NCBI GenBank assembly: GCA_025363695.1
Contig: JANYDI010000034.1
Coordinates: forward strand, 1 to 5,885
DNA: 5,885 nt
Source: Opitutia bacterium
GTDB lineage: Bacteria; Verrucomicrobiota; Verrucomicrobiia; Opitutales; JANYDI01
Direction: 5' to 3'
Program-made: the position numbers and the translations under genes
Notes under the pieces: model-generated
Seen by the model: only the letters and a program-made list of their open reading frames with translations
What the model was told of the DNA's origin: nothing
Databases searched by the model: none
Part shown: positions 1-5,744 of the stretch, in pieces
Layout: each line of letters begins with the position of its first letter
Position numbering within the stretch: position 1 is the stretch's first letter

Positions 1-33
1 AAAAGCTGCGAAAGTTGCACTGGTAGCCATCAT
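1..33 (-). CDS. Possible 5' fragment of an outward-reading gene inside repeat R (left copy)
   Basis: Reading leftward off the window, the minus strand gives an ATG at 33-31 followed by ten more open codons (MMATSATFAAF). The same frame is open for about 48 nt upstream of the ATG before a stop. No Shine-Dalgarno sequence precedes it. CATAAT-like and TAGAAT-like hexamers lie 10-30 nt upstream, but without a good -35 box. Eleven codons are too few to identify a family. If R is a mobile element this could be the start of its transposase, but that is a guess. The identical fragment occurs at the right end. Confidence 0.25.
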   Translation of the reverse strand, partial: MMATSATFAAF

Positions 34-141
34 ACGCAAAATGATATTATGCTTAAATTCTATGGTAAAAAACGACAGAGTTTACGAAAAAATTATGAAT
101 TTTTAGACTTTTGCTCTTGACTGCCAAGACGGTAGATCCCC
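1..141 (-). repeat. Left copy of 141-bp exact terminal inverted repeat (R)
   Basis: Bases 1-141 are the perfect reverse complement of 5745-5885. Identity stops abruptly: base 142 is G, while the complement of 5744 is T. The repeat is AT-rich compared with the genes and reads outward from GGGGATCTACCGTC at its inner edge. A length of exactly 141 equals the default largest k of the MEGAHIT assembler, whose contigs end with one shared k-mer at a branching node. I therefore infer that this is the first 141 bases of a longer repeat present in inverted orientation on both sides, and that its true inner boundary is at 141/142. A real element with 141-bp ends, or a fold-back artefact of amplification, cannot be excluded. 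Confidence 0.9.
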
Positions 142-266
142 GAAGGGCGGTTTTAACGGGATCTTTTGAGTTTATACGGCGTCACCTTTGCGCTCGAGTG
201 CTGTAGCACACGTCGCGCTAGGTTCCTTGTCTAAACATCAAAATTCCTCCGTTAAAACCGCCCTTC
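142..266. repeat. Nested inverted repeat enclosing the conserved 51-nt core (left copy)
   Basis: Bases 142-159 and 249-266 are perfect 18-nt inverted arms (key part GGGCGGTTTTAACGG). Between them lies a core at 181-231 that matches 47 of 51 positions of 5593-5643. The core folds into an imperfect hairpin: GTGC/GCAC closes a TGTA loop, followed by an A.A mismatch, two GC pairs, a small internal loop, then GCGC/GCGC and CC/GG pairing. In the other copy the loop is AAAA and the stem is unchanged. The outer arms are unrelated in sequence to the outer arms at 5567-5663, yet both are self-complementary. The right arm runs on into the head of composite repeat A. I do not recognise this family. It could be a structured RNA, a protein-binding hairpin or a small non-autonomous element. 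Confidence 0.75.
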
Positions 267-293
267 CGAGGCAGTTCGAAAGCACACTTCCCC

Positions 294-415
294 GATCGCG
301 AAGCGATCTGTGGAGGCCTTAGTATACCTTCCCGATAGACGATTTTTATAAAATGCGTTAGCATTTTTAAAAATCGCCTATCGGGAAGGTATACTAAGGG
401 GCGCAAGCGCCCCTT
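294..415 (+). repeat. Composite modular repeat, copy A
   Basis: Three modules are in order. The first is a 15-nt palindrome GATCGC-GAA-GCGATC (294-308), followed by TGTGGAGGCCTTAGTAT. The second is a very long hairpin: arms 317-348 and 368-399 pair over 32 positions with one A.C mismatch (339/377), then a bulged T349, a further seven pairs (350-356 with 361-367) and a GTTA loop. The third is a tail hairpin, AAGGGGCGC/GCGCCCCTT (396-415), whose left arm overlaps the long hairpin. The same order recurs at 2957-3093 (inverted) and 3577-3749, and in pieces at 5521-5744. The repeat lies just beyond the 3' end of ftsK with its tail pointing at the gene. I see no coding capacity in it. Confidence 0.85.
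396..415. terminator. Candidate transcription-end hairpin after ftsK
   Basis: A 9-bp GC-rich stem, AAGGGGCGC with GCGCCCCTT, has a two-base loop. It lies 40 nt beyond the ftsK stop codon. On the minus strand (the ftsK transcript) it is followed by TTAGTATACC, which is not a proper U-tract. On the plus strand it is followed by GGCC and then six T (420-425), a better but still imperfect match to an intrinsic terminator. The 40 nt between the stop and the hairpin are almost all purine on the ftsK strand. It may work as a bidirectional terminator together with the long hairpin behind it. That role is inferred from its position and from the same arrangement after pckG. Confidence 0.4.
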
Positions 416-455
416 GGCCTTTTTTCCTCCTCGCTTCTCCTTTCTCCGCCCTTCC

Positions 456-2909
456 CTACCCTAAGTCCTGGAGGATTTCGCGGGGTTTTTGCCCATTTTC
501 GGGGCCGACAATGCCGCGGGCTTCGAGTTTTTCCATGAGGGTGGCAGCGCGGTTATAGCCGAGGTTGAGGCGGCGTTGGAGGTTGGAGGCGGTGGCGCGT
601 TTGGTGGCACGCAGGACGTCGATGGCTTTTTCGATCATGGGGTCTTCTTCTTCCTGGGAGCCCCAGTCGGCATCGTCATCATCGATACTGCTGTCGATTT
701 CGGCCTGGACGTGGCTGGCGTAGACGGGAGGGCCATTGCGGCGTAGAGATTCCACCATGGCATGGGTTTCCTCATCGGAAACAAAGGCGCCTTGGCCACG
801 TACGAGGAAGCCGCTTCCGGGCGGCAGCAGCAGGAAGTCTCCTCGGCCAATGAGCTGGTCGGCTCCCTTGGTATCCAGGATGGTACGGCTATCAACGACG
901 GAGGCGACACGAAAGGCGATACGGCAGGGCAAGTTCGCCTTGATGACGCCGGTAATCACGTTGACGGAAGGCCGTTGGGTGGCGATGATGAGGTGAATAC
1001 CCGCCGCACGGGCTAGTTGAGCCAGGCGTGCAATGCCGGTTTCCACATCGGCAGGAGCGACCATCATGAGGTCGGCGAGCTCATCGATGATACAGACGAT
1101 ATAGGGCAGCTTTTTGGGGATGCTGATGCCGGCATCACGGGGGACCTCGATGTTGTTCACGGCAATGCGTTCTTCCGCTGACAGCGAGGCCTCCAGCTCA
1201 CGCTGTTTTTGCTCAGCTTCCTTGCTCTTGGCTTGTTTAGCGTTAAACCCGGCAATGTTGCGTACCCCCATTTGAGCAAAAATCTGGTAGCGGCGCTCCA
1301 TTTCGGAAATCAACCACTTGAGGGCTCCAGGGACTTTTTTGGGGTCCGTAACTACCGGAATCAGCATGTGCGGCAGGGCATTGTAGACCTGCATTTCGAC
1401 GATTTTAGGGTCTACCATGATGAAGCGCAGGTCTTCGGGGCCGGCATGGAAAAGCAAGGAAGTAATAATGGCATTGATGCAAACGGTTTTCCCGGAGCCC
1501 GTGGAACCAGCAATGAGCAAATGCGGCATCTTGGCCAGGTCGATAATCAGGGGTTTACCGCTAGATTCTTTTCCGAGAGCCAGGGGGATTTCCGCCGTGT
1601 TTTCCGCCCAGGTGGTGGATTCCAAAAGCTCACGGATGCACACGGGCGTTGGGCGTTGGTTGGGGACTTCCACCCCTACGCAACCTTTCCCAGGGACAGG
1701 CGCTAACACACGCACCGCCAAGGCCTTAAGCGACATGGCAATGTTTTTGTCCAGCGTACTGATTTTTTCGACGCGTACGCCAGCTGCGGGATAGACCTCG
1801 TAACGCGTAATGACCGGCCCGGTGTGCACCTCCCCCAAGGTGACCTTGACGCCAAACTCCTCCAAGGTACGCTGCAACAGCTGGGCCGTCTGGGCATGCT
1901 CGTCGGCTGAGGTGAGGGACTCATGGACCTGCGGCGTCAATAAGGTGATATCCGGGAACTGGTAGGCCCCCGTATGCGGACGCTCAACAGCCGCGCGTTC
2001 CACCTTCTGGCTGGCAACAATTTTAAAGGGCTGCACGGCCTCCTCACTGGCTGGCACTGGCGCCTCCGCAGAAGGCGTCTTCAAAAGCGCCTTGGTAAAG
2101 CGCATCAAGCTCTTTTTAGGGCCTCCAGACGCCGCTTCCTCCACGGGCAAAGGCGCCTCGTTGGCGGCCTCCACCGGCCCTGCCGGCTCAGCCGGCTGCG
2201 CAACCAAACGTCTTGCCTCAAAGCGCTCAGCAATGGACGCCTTCAGCGCCCCAAAGCGCTGCGTAAGCGGCTCCAGACCCCTACGCAACACCCCCAGCAG
2301 CCACAAAGGCCTTTGGGTTATCCAACGCATCAGCGCCACTGCGGTCTCCAGCCCCCTCCCCTCTCCGATGATTACGGCAGGCCCCATGGCCATACTGAGC
2401 ATCAGCAAGAGGCCGCCGCCAAAGCTGCCCAGGAATTTTTTTAAAAACAGCCCAAAAGTCCAGTAGCCCAGCAGCCCGCCAAAGCCCGCTGAATAGGCCG
2501 AAGCCCCTCGCGGTGCATAATGCAGCTGTTGGCTCAAAAAGTAAACAAAAGCGCTCCCAGAAATCAAACTGACCACCAAGAGCAACAAACGCTGCCACAC
2601 CACCCGATGCGCTTTTTTAGAAAACAAGACCGCCGCTAATAAAAAGCTATAGGCCGGCAACAACCAGGCCCCCAAACCAAAAAAACGAAAACAAAAAAAC
2701 GCCAGCGTCGCCCCAACAACGCCCACCTTGTTCTCGTAGCCCGGCTGCATCGCCCGCGTGCTCACCCACGAGCTTTGCTCCGGCGCGTAGTCCCAAAAAG
2801 CTACCAAAGAAAGTAAGGCCAGTACAAACGCAAAAAAACCCCAAAACGGGCGCGCATGCTCCGCAGGCCCCGTGGAAGCTTTGGGTAGGACTGTTTTTCT
2901 AGGTTTCAT
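456..2909 (-). CDS. ftsK: DNA translocase FtsK/SpoIIIE family
   Basis: This 817-residue protein is the membrane-anchored hexameric ATPase that pumps chromosome ends through the closing division septum and assists XerCD dimer resolution. Residues 22-182 hold about four hydrophobic membrane segments (near 22-41, 62-96, 106-125 and 141-182). A Pro/Ala/Glu-rich linker covers about 230-315, and the motor domain about 320-725. Walker A is GSTGSGKT (468-475). Walker B is IVCIIDE (604-610), with the acidic pair D609-E610. The family block HLIIATQRPSVNVI (639-652) and SRTILD (674-679) follow. A C-terminal winged-helix gamma domain, the KOPS-reading part in the family, spans about 756-812 and ends in GPENGQKPREIL. 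An acidic stretch, DSSIDDDDADWGSQEEED, links motor and gamma. The protein looks complete. The ATG at 2909 is the start that keeps the whole N-terminal membrane region, but it has no Shine-Dalgarno sequence and abuts repeat sequence. No partner gene is co-transcribed within the window. Confidence 0.96.
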   Translation of the reverse strand: MKPRKTVLPKASTGPAEHARPFWGFFAFVLALLSLVAFWDYAPEQSSWVSTRAMQPGYENKVGVVGATLAFFCFRFFGLGAWLLPAYSFLLAAVLFSKKAHRVVWQRLLLLVVSLISGSAFVYFLSQQLHYAPRGASAYSAGFGGLLGYWTFGLFLKKFLGSFGGGLLLMLSMAMGPAVIIGEGRGLETAVALMRWITQRPLWLLGVLRRGLEPLTQRFGALKASIAERFEARRLVAQPAEPAGPVEAANEAPLPVEEAASGGPKKSLMRFTKALLKTPSAEAPVPASEEAVQPFKIVASQKVERAAVERPHTGAYQFPDITLLTPQVHESLTSADEHAQTAQLLQRTLEEFGVKVTLGEVHTGPVITRYEVYPAAGVRVEKISTLDKNIAMSLKALAVRVLAPVPGKGCVGVEVPNQRPTPVCIRELLESTTWAENTAEIPLALGKESSGKPLIIDLAKMPHLLIAGSTGSGKTVCINAIITSLLFHAGPEDLRFIMVDPKIVEMQVYNALPHMLIPVVTDPKKVPGALKWLISEMERRYQIFAQMGVRNIAGFNAKQAKSKEAEQKQRELEASLSAEERIAVNNIEVPRDAGISIPKKLPYIVCIIDELADLMMVAPADVETGIARLAQLARAAGIHLIIATQRPSVNVITGVIKANLPCRIAFRVASVVDSRTILDTKGADQLIGRGDFLLLPPGSGFLVRGQGAFVSDEETHAMVESLRRNGPPVYASHVQAEIDSSIDDDDADWGSQEEEDPMIEKAIDVLRATKRATASNLQRRLNLGYNRAATLMEKLEARGIVGPENGQKPREILQDLG

Positions 2910-2945
2910 GGGTTTTAAGGGCCGAGGGGGCGCTTGCGCCTTAAG
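2910..2945 (-). repeat. Degenerate tandem copy of the repeat tail at the ftsK start codon
   Basis: The plus-strand segment GGTTTTAAGGGCCGAGGGGG, followed by a small hairpin GGCGC-TT-GCGCC (2929-2940), aligns with the tail module of repeat B at 2960-2996 (GGTTTAAGGGCTAAGGGGCG and its hairpin). It therefore looks like a second, decayed tail copy lying directly against the ftsK ATG. It makes up the whole immediate leader of ftsK, so the mRNA would carry a short stem-loop about 20 nt before the start codon. I find no convincing -10/-35 pair here. Confidence 0.55.
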
Positions 2946-2956
2946 CGTTGAAAGTG

Positions 2957-3093
2957 AAAGGTTTAAGGGCTAAGGGGCGCTAGCGCCCCATAGGATCCCC
3001 TTTCGATAGGCGAATTGTGAAAATGCAAAGCATTTTCAGCAATTCGCCTATCGAGGAGGGCATACTAAGCCCCTCACAGATCGCGAAGCGATC
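2957..3093 (-). repeat. Composite modular repeat, copy B (inverted)
   Basis: The modules match copy A but on the minus strand. The tail is a perfect 16-nt palindrome GGGGCGCTAGCGCCCC (2974-2989). The long hairpin has arms 3003-3017 and 3040-3054 (15 bp, TCGATAGGCGAATTG), then nine more pairs (3018-3026 with 3030-3038), a bulged G3039 and an AAA loop. CATACTAAG and the GATCGC/GCGATC palindrome (3079-3093) follow. In canonical orientation its palindrome loop is TTC, where copies A and C have GAA. The tail points at the ftsK 5' end. A small open frame reading rightward across this repeat (3017-3256) has no ribosome-binding site and looks incidental. Confidence 0.82.
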
Positions 3094-3291
3094 GATAGAG
3101 AAGTTCTTAGATTTCTCGCTAACTTTACTGAGAGTCCGTGGTTTGTCAAAGTGTTTTCATTGCTTTTGTAAATATTTTTTAAGGAATAGAGGTTGCGTCG
3201 CTTTTGGAATCTGTTCTAGGGTGTGTGAAGGAAATTTTTTTGTAATGAAGGATTGATATTTTAGGGCGTGTGAACAATTAAGCTATCCAAT
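3094..3291. other. Intergenic spacer without recognisable gene
   Basis: This is AT-rich sequence between repeat B and the large palindrome. It contains a TTGTCA hexamer (3143-3148) with TAAATA about 20 nt downstream, too widely spaced for a normal sigma-70 promoter, and an AAGGA motif near 3181 that leads to no open frame of useful length. I see no RNA gene or further repeat here. Confidence 0.6.
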
Positions 3292-3554
3292 AAACCACAA
3301 AATGAGAGCCCTGAAGGGGCGAATGCTTGTCAGCCCAGGGCGTAAGCCCTGGGTTTATGAGAAAAAACAAACCAGAGCCCTACAGGGGCGATTCAATAAG
3401 ACGTATAAAATTTATCAGAAAATAAACATAGGAAATATATCAGGTTTAATGAATCGCCCTTACAGGGCTCTAAATCTTTTTTCACGTGCAAACCCAGGGC
3501 TAAAGCCCTGGGCTGACAAGCATTCGCCCCTTCAGGGCTCTCATTTTGTGGTTT
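3292..3554. repeat. 263-bp palindromic element of the AGCCCTGAAGGGGCGA type
   Basis: Arms 3292-3341 and 3505-3554 are perfectly inverted over 50 nt. The match continues inward over AGCCCTGGGTTT (3345-3356 with 3490-3501) with two mismatches between. Further in, a diverged inner pair, AGAGCCCTACAGGGGCGATTC (from 3374) and its partner (about 3452-3472), repeats the same AGCCCT...GGGCGA motif. Each arm also folds locally through CCCAGGGC/GCCCTGGG. The unpaired centre (about 3397-3450) is AT-rich. No target-site duplication is evident at the outer edges and there is no transposase. Repeats of this look are common in environmental Verrucomicrobia, Planctomycetes and Bacteroidetes as I recall, where short spurious proteins are often called on them. 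It resembles a MITE or a paired REP-like element. Confidence 0.85.
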
Positions 3555-3576
3555 GTTTTTAAATAATTATTTATCA

Positions 3577-3749
3577 ACCCCCACTGCACCCCTCAAACCG
3601 GCTCGGAGCCGTTCACAACACACACCCGGATCGCGAAGCGATCTGTGGAGGCCTTAGTATCTCCCTCCCCGATGGCGATTTTTGGAAATACGCAGTATTT
3701 CCTAAAATCGCCATCGGAAAGGGGATCCTAAGGGGCGCAAGCGCCCCTT
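3577..3749 (+). repeat. Composite modular repeat, copy C
   Basis: This is the most complete copy. A head (3577-3628) runs into GATCGC-GAA-GCGATC (3629-3643) and then TGTGGAGGCCTTAGTAT. The 84 nt 3577-3660 match 72 of 84 positions of 5647-5730 without gaps. The long hairpin pairs CCTTAG (3652-3657) with CTAAGG (3728-3733), 3669-3682 with 3704-3717 (CCGATGGCGATTTT), a T.T mismatch (3683/3703), then GGAAATAC with GTATTTCC around a GCA loop. The tail hairpin 3730-3749 is identical to that of copy A. The copy lies beyond the pckG 3' end with its tail toward the gene. The arm sequences differ from copies A and B while pairing is kept. Confidence 0.85.
3730..3749. terminator. Candidate transcription-end hairpin after pckG
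   Basis: The stem-loop AAGGGGCGC/GCGCCCCTT, identical to the one after ftsK, lies 21 nt beyond the pckG stop codon. It has no U-tract on the pckG strand. It is backed by the long hairpin 3652-3733. Its role in ending transcription is inferred from position only. Confidence 0.4.
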
Positions 3750-3770
3750 GGCCCTTTACTTCCTATCTTC

Positions 3771-5444
3771 CTACTCTCCCAACCTCTGCAACGCATCCCA
3801 GCGTTCCTGCGAATATTCCAAGCCCTTGAGCGGAAAATCGGCATAAAAGGGCAATAGGCCCTCCGGGGTCTGTTGAGCGGGGACTTTTCCGTGGACGCGC
3901 TGGAATATCCAGGCCAGGACGCGGAGGTTTTGGCCAAAGCCGGGCCACAGGAAATCGTTATAGGCACCTTTGCGGAAAAAGTTGACCTGGAAGATTTTTG
4001 GTGGATGCGCAAGGGTCTTGCCTATGGCTTGCCAGTGCTGAATATAGTCTTCCATCGCATAGCCGCAAAAGGGCAGCATGGCCATGGGGTCCTTACGTAG
4101 TTGGCCAACGGTGCCGTCAGCGGCGGCGGTTTGCTCCGAACACAGGTTGGCGCCCAGTTGCACGCCATGGACCCAATTGAGGGATTCCAAAACCAGCGGG
4201 ACATCCGTGCTGCGGCGGGCTCCAAACACGATGGCATCTAGGGGCACGGGCTTTTCCCAGTCAGGATCCCGCGAGGGGCATTGGAGGATGGGTGCCGTGA
4301 AGCGGGCATTGGGGTGCGTGGCAGGACGGCCGCAACCGGGGGTCCAGTGACAGCCCTGCCAGTCGGTGAGGTGTGCGGGCGGCTCACTGAGGCCTTCCCA
4401 CCAGACATCGCCGTCATCGGTAAGCGCTACGTTGGTAAAAAGACTATTGCGGGCGCAACTCATCAGGGCATTGGGGTTGGTTTCAGGACCCGTACCCGGA
4501 GCAACGCCAAAAAACCCGGTTTCAGGATTGATTGCATAAAGGCGGCCGTCCTTCCCGGGATGTATCCAAGCAATGTCATCACCCAAGGTTGTTACGGTCC
4601 AGTCCTTCATGCCTTCTGGGGGCTGCAGCATGGCAAGGTTTGTCTTACCACAGGCACTCGGAAAGGCCGCAGCGATGTAGCTTTTTTGTCCCTGCGGGTC
4701 TTTGACGCCCATCAGCAGCATATGCTCCGCTAGCCAGCCCTCTTGCTTGCCCATGATCGAGGCCATCCGTAGGCCTAGGCATTTTTTACCCAAAAGGGCG
4801 TTGCCGCCATAGCCACTGCCAAAACTATAAATCAAATTAGCTTCAGGGAAATGCGCAATGCAGACCTTGTCGGGGTTACAGGGCCAAGTGCTGTCTTTTT
4901 GGCCTGGGGCTAGGGGCATCCCTACGGAGTGCAGGCAGGCTACGTAACTCCCCTGTGTCCCAAGGGCCTCCAAAACCGAAGAGCCCATACGCGTCATAAT
5001 CCGCATACTGCACACCACGTAGGGAGAATCCGTCAATTGCACGCCTATTCTTGAATACGGTGACCCAATCGGACCCATGCAAAACGGCACCACATACAGC
5101 GTACGGCCCTGCATGGCTCCGTCAAACCAACGCTCCAGGCAAGCCTTAAACGCGTCAGGATCTCCCCAGCGATTGTTCACCCCAGCCACCTGGGCCGTTT
5201 GACTACACACAAAGGTTTTGCTTTCTACCCGAGCGACGTCCCGAGGGTCCGAGCGAAACAAAAAGCACCCCGGCCGCTTGGGTATCCTAATGGCCTGCCC
5301 CTTGGCGCAGAGACCCTCCAGCAGCGCATCGGACTCCTCCGCCGTTCCCGTACATACGTGTAGCGCCGATGGTTTTAGGTGTTTGGCCCTTTCGTAAATC
5401 CAGTTTTTTAGCTGCTCGTGCTCCAGTCCTTCTACCGCTTTCAT
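3771..5444 (-). CDS. pckG: Phosphoenolpyruvate carboxykinase (GTP)
   Basis: This 557-residue cytoplasmic enzyme converts oxaloacetate and GTP to phosphoenolpyruvate, CO2 and GDP, the entry step of gluconeogenesis. Numbering from the ATG at 5444, the substrate-site arginine lies in ARVESKT (R72). GYGGNALLGKKC (211-222) carries the YGG and metal-site lysine, and H241 is in AEHMLLMG. The P-loop with the reactive cysteine is FPSACGKTN (261-269, C265). Metal ligands are in GDDIAW (D289, D290), the NARFTAP motif is at 379-385, GARRSTDVPLV spans 408-418, and the mobile lid is SEQTAAADG (436-444). The guanine pocket is NFFRK...FLWPGFGQN (488-506), so GTP rather than ATP is expected. The frame stays open to a TTG at 5480, but I chose the ATG because a strong -10 box lies six bases before it. 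The protein ends about 35 residues earlier than the animal enzyme I compared from memory, 21 nt from repeat C. Confidence 0.96.
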   Translation of the reverse strand: MKAVEGLEHEQLKNWIYERAKHLKPSALHVCTGTAEESDALLEGLCAKGQAIRIPKRPGCFLFRSDPRDVARVESKTFVCSQTAQVAGVNNRWGDPDAFKACLERWFDGAMQGRTLYVVPFCMGPIGSPYSRIGVQLTDSPYVVCSMRIMTRMGSSVLEALGTQGSYVACLHSVGMPLAPGQKDSTWPCNPDKVCIAHFPEANLIYSFGSGYGGNALLGKKCLGLRMASIMGKQEGWLAEHMLLMGVKDPQGQKSYIAAAFPSACGKTNLAMLQPPEGMKDWTVTTLGDDIAWIHPGKDGRLYAINPETGFFGVAPGTGPETNPNALMSCARNSLFTNVALTDDGDVWWEGLSEPPAHLTDWQGCHWTPGCGRPATHPNARFTAPILQCPSRDPDWEKPVPLDAIVFGARRSTDVPLVLESLNWVHGVQLGANLCSEQTAAADGTVGQLRKDPMAMLPFCGYAMEDYIQHWQAIGKTLAHPPKIFQVNFFRKGAYNDFLWPGFGQNLRVLAWIFQRVHGKVPAQQTPEGLLPFYADFPLKGLEYSQERWDALQRLGE

Positions 5445-5480
5445 GTAGCTATTATACCATGATTTTCGTAGTGAAAACAA
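5445..5480 (-). promoter_or_regulatory. pckG promoter with extended -10; predicted leaderless mRNA
   Basis: On the minus strand TGG-TATAAT gives a perfect -10 hexamer (5451-5456) with the TGn extension. A weak -35 candidate, TTGTTT (5475-5480), lies 18 nt upstream. Further upstream is an A/T tract (5481-5507) that could act as an UP element. Only six bases (AGCTAC) separate the -10 box from the ATG, so transcription should start at or next to the A of the start codon. That leaves no room for a Shine-Dalgarno sequence and implies leaderless translation. It also argues against the upstream in-frame TTG start at 5480. Confidence 0.75.
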
Positions 5481-5520
5481 GAAGAAAATTTAAAAAAAAT
5501 AAAAAAATGCAGGGAAAGTT

Positions 5521-5560
5521 AAAGGGTTAAGGGCTAAGGGGAGCTCGCTCCCCTTAGGAT
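5521..5560 (-). repeat. Composite repeat tail module, copy D (left part, inverted)
   Basis: AAGGGTTAAGGGCTAAGGGG leads into an 11-bp stem CTAAGGGGAGC/GCTCCCCTTAG (5534-5557) with a TC loop, then GAT. It aligns with the tail of copy B (2957-2996), but the stem has GGGGAGC/GCTCCCC where the others have GGGGCGC/GCGCCCC. Both sides changed together, so pairing is kept. Its orientation points the tail at the pckG promoter. No long hairpin follows: the sequence passes straight to the inverted head segment at 5561-5584. Confidence 0.7.
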
Positions 5561-5669
5561 GGTTTGAGGGGTGCATTGGGGGTGGGGACTGTGTCACCTT
5601 CGCGCTCGAGTGCAAAAGCACACGTCGCGCTAGGTTCCTTGTCCGCACCCCCAATGCACCCCTAAAACC
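5561..5669. repeat. Nested inverted repeat enclosing the conserved 51-nt core (right copy)
   Basis: Arms 5567-5584 and 5646-5663 (AGGGGTGCATTGGGGGTG and its complement) pair perfectly over 18 nt. Past one G.A mismatch the pairing extends outward by GGTTT/AAACC (5561-5565 with 5665-5669). The core at 5593-5643 differs from 181-231 at only four positions, three of them in the hairpin loop (AAAA instead of TGTA). Both arms are copies of the repeat head ACCCCCAATGCACCCC found in copy C. The core therefore sits between two outward-pointing repeat heads. Confidence 0.75.
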
Positions 5670-5744
5670 GGCTCGAAGCAGTTCATAAAATACACCCGGA
5701 TCGCTTCGCGATCTGTGGGGGGCTTAGTATGTCCCTTCTTGATA
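5647..5744 (+). repeat. Composite modular repeat head, copy D (right part), cut by repeat R
   Basis: 5647-5730 aligns without gaps to 3577-3660 (72 of 84 identical). It includes the palindrome GATCGC-TTC-GCGATC (5699-5713), whose loop is the reverse complement of the GAA loop in copies A and C. The sequence continues through CTTAGTAT to what should be the left arm of the long hairpin (TTGATAG). It then meets the boundary of repeat R at 5745, so the second hairpin arm and the tail are absent from the window. Either R interrupts this copy or R replaces its end. Confidence 0.7.

Noticed and set aside
218..406. Minus-strand 62-codon open frame over the left core and repeat A
   Set aside because: It lies wholly within hairpins and repeat modules, has no ribosome-binding site, and is explained by the repeat sequence itself.
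1209..2466. Several plus-strand open frames of 84-165 codons opposite ftsK
   Set aside because: They are antisense shadows of a well-supported gene, with no family resemblance or initiation signals.
3017..3256. Plus-strand 79-codon open frame starting inside repeat B
   Set aside because: The start codon is in the hairpin, no promoter or ribosome-binding site is visible, and its first part is just the repeat's translation.
3292..3554. CRISPR array
   Set aside because: The repeats are inverted, not direct, with no regular spacers and no cas genes.
3302..3562. Plus-strand 86-codon open frame with NPGLKPWA-like ending
   Set aside because: It coincides with the 263-bp palindrome. Short proteins of this kind are typical spurious calls on such repeats.
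456..5444. ftsK and pckG as one operon
   Set aside because: They are on the same strand, but about 860 nt of hairpins, a large palindrome and a candidate terminator separate them, and pckG has its own promoter.
5521..5541. Telomere-like TTAAGGG/CTAAGGG run suggesting a linear replicon end
   Set aside because: There are only about two imperfect units, and they align to the ordinary tail module of repeat B. The window ends are better explained by an assembly k-mer than by hairpin telomeres.
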